This document shows, one piece after another, positions 5,935 through 6,002 of a DNA stretch of 6,002 nucleotides. Source of the stretch: Candidatus Woesearchaeota archaeon (lineage in GTDB: Archaea; Nanobdellota; Nanobdellia; Woesearchaeales; GW2011-AR9); assembly GCA_013204355.1 (NCBI GenBank), contig JABMOA010000115.1:1-6002 (forward strand), read 5' to 3'. A program made the translations under genes and the position numbers. The notes beneath the pieces are model-generated. The model was not told where the DNA came from, made no database searches, and saw only the letters and a list, made by a program, of their open reading frames with translations. Within the stretch, counting starts at the first letter, position 1, and the number at the start of each line of letters is the position of its first letter.

Positions 5935-5943
5935 ATCACCCTC
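5935..5943 (-). promoter_or_regulatory. Shine-Dalgarno that fixes the surface-protein start
   Basis: On the minus strand GAGGGTGAT matches the GGAGGTGAT core complementary to archaeal 16S rRNA 3' ends closely, with a 7-nt spacer to the ATG at 5927. It decides between three in-frame ATGs (5960, 5936, 5927) and contrasts with the apparently leaderless plus-strand genes. Confidence 0.75.
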
Positions 5944-5964
5944 TTTTTTAATATTTGCATAATA

Positions 5965-5992
5965 ACGCAAAGAATTTAAAAAATTCTTGCGT
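5965..5992 (-). promoter_or_regulatory. Inverted repeat over the presumed promoter of the surface-protein gene
   Basis: ACGCAAAGAATTT (5965-5977) pairs with AAATTCTTGCGT (5981-5992), 12 pairs with one bulged A and an AAA centre. The minus-strand TTTTTTAAA core looks like a TATA element about 25 nt before a start site near 5953, giving a short leader with the Shine-Dalgarno. The repeat could be an operator for a dimeric repressor, or the terminator hairpin of a gene beyond the window. The choice is open. Confidence 0.4.
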
Positions 5993-6002
5993 GCCAGAAA
6001 TC

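Overview
The window looks like a piece of an AT-rich archaeal genome, most likely from a DPANN-type lineage (Woesearchaeota/Pacearchaeota-like; this is an inference). The evidence is a tRNA-Ile gene with an intron at the archaeal position 37/38 and no encoded CCA, a TATAAA box about 25 nt before a start codon with no Shine-Dalgarno (leaderless expression), and a surface protein with a PGF-pre-PGF-type domain, archaeal Ig-like repeats and very many N-glycosylation sequons.

Layout: 39-158 (-) is an intron-containing tRNA-Ile(GAT). From 145 to 363 there is a non-coding stretch with two roughly 117-bp tandem units. Each unit carries an exact 21-bp copy of the tRNA 5' end and its leader, followed by two hairpins that are conserved with compensatory base changes. 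After an AT-rich promoter region with an inverted repeat, glmS (470-2200, +) encodes glutamine-fructose-6-phosphate transaminase. Next is a 176-nt intergenic stretch that folds almost entirely into one long imperfect hairpin (2219-2326) flanked by 8-bp direct repeats. It is followed by a TATA box and a leaderless Mre11/SbcD-like nuclease gene (2377-3576, +). A convergent terminator zone (3577-3659) separates this from a 755-aa surface glycoprotein-like gene on the minus strand (3660-5927). That gene has a good Shine-Dalgarno and a 12-bp inverted repeat over its presumed promoter, reaching nearly to the window end.

The genes do not form one obvious pathway. GlmS supplies glucosamine-6-phosphate, the entry point to UDP-GlcNAc and so to glycans. 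The surface protein is a likely glycan acceptor, so a loose link is plausible but unproven. The Mre11-like gene has its own promoter and no Rad50-type partner inside the window. The most unusual material is non-coding: the tandem covarying hairpin units by the tRNA, and the long glmS-mre11 hairpin, which may be either an RNA or a MITE-like insertion.
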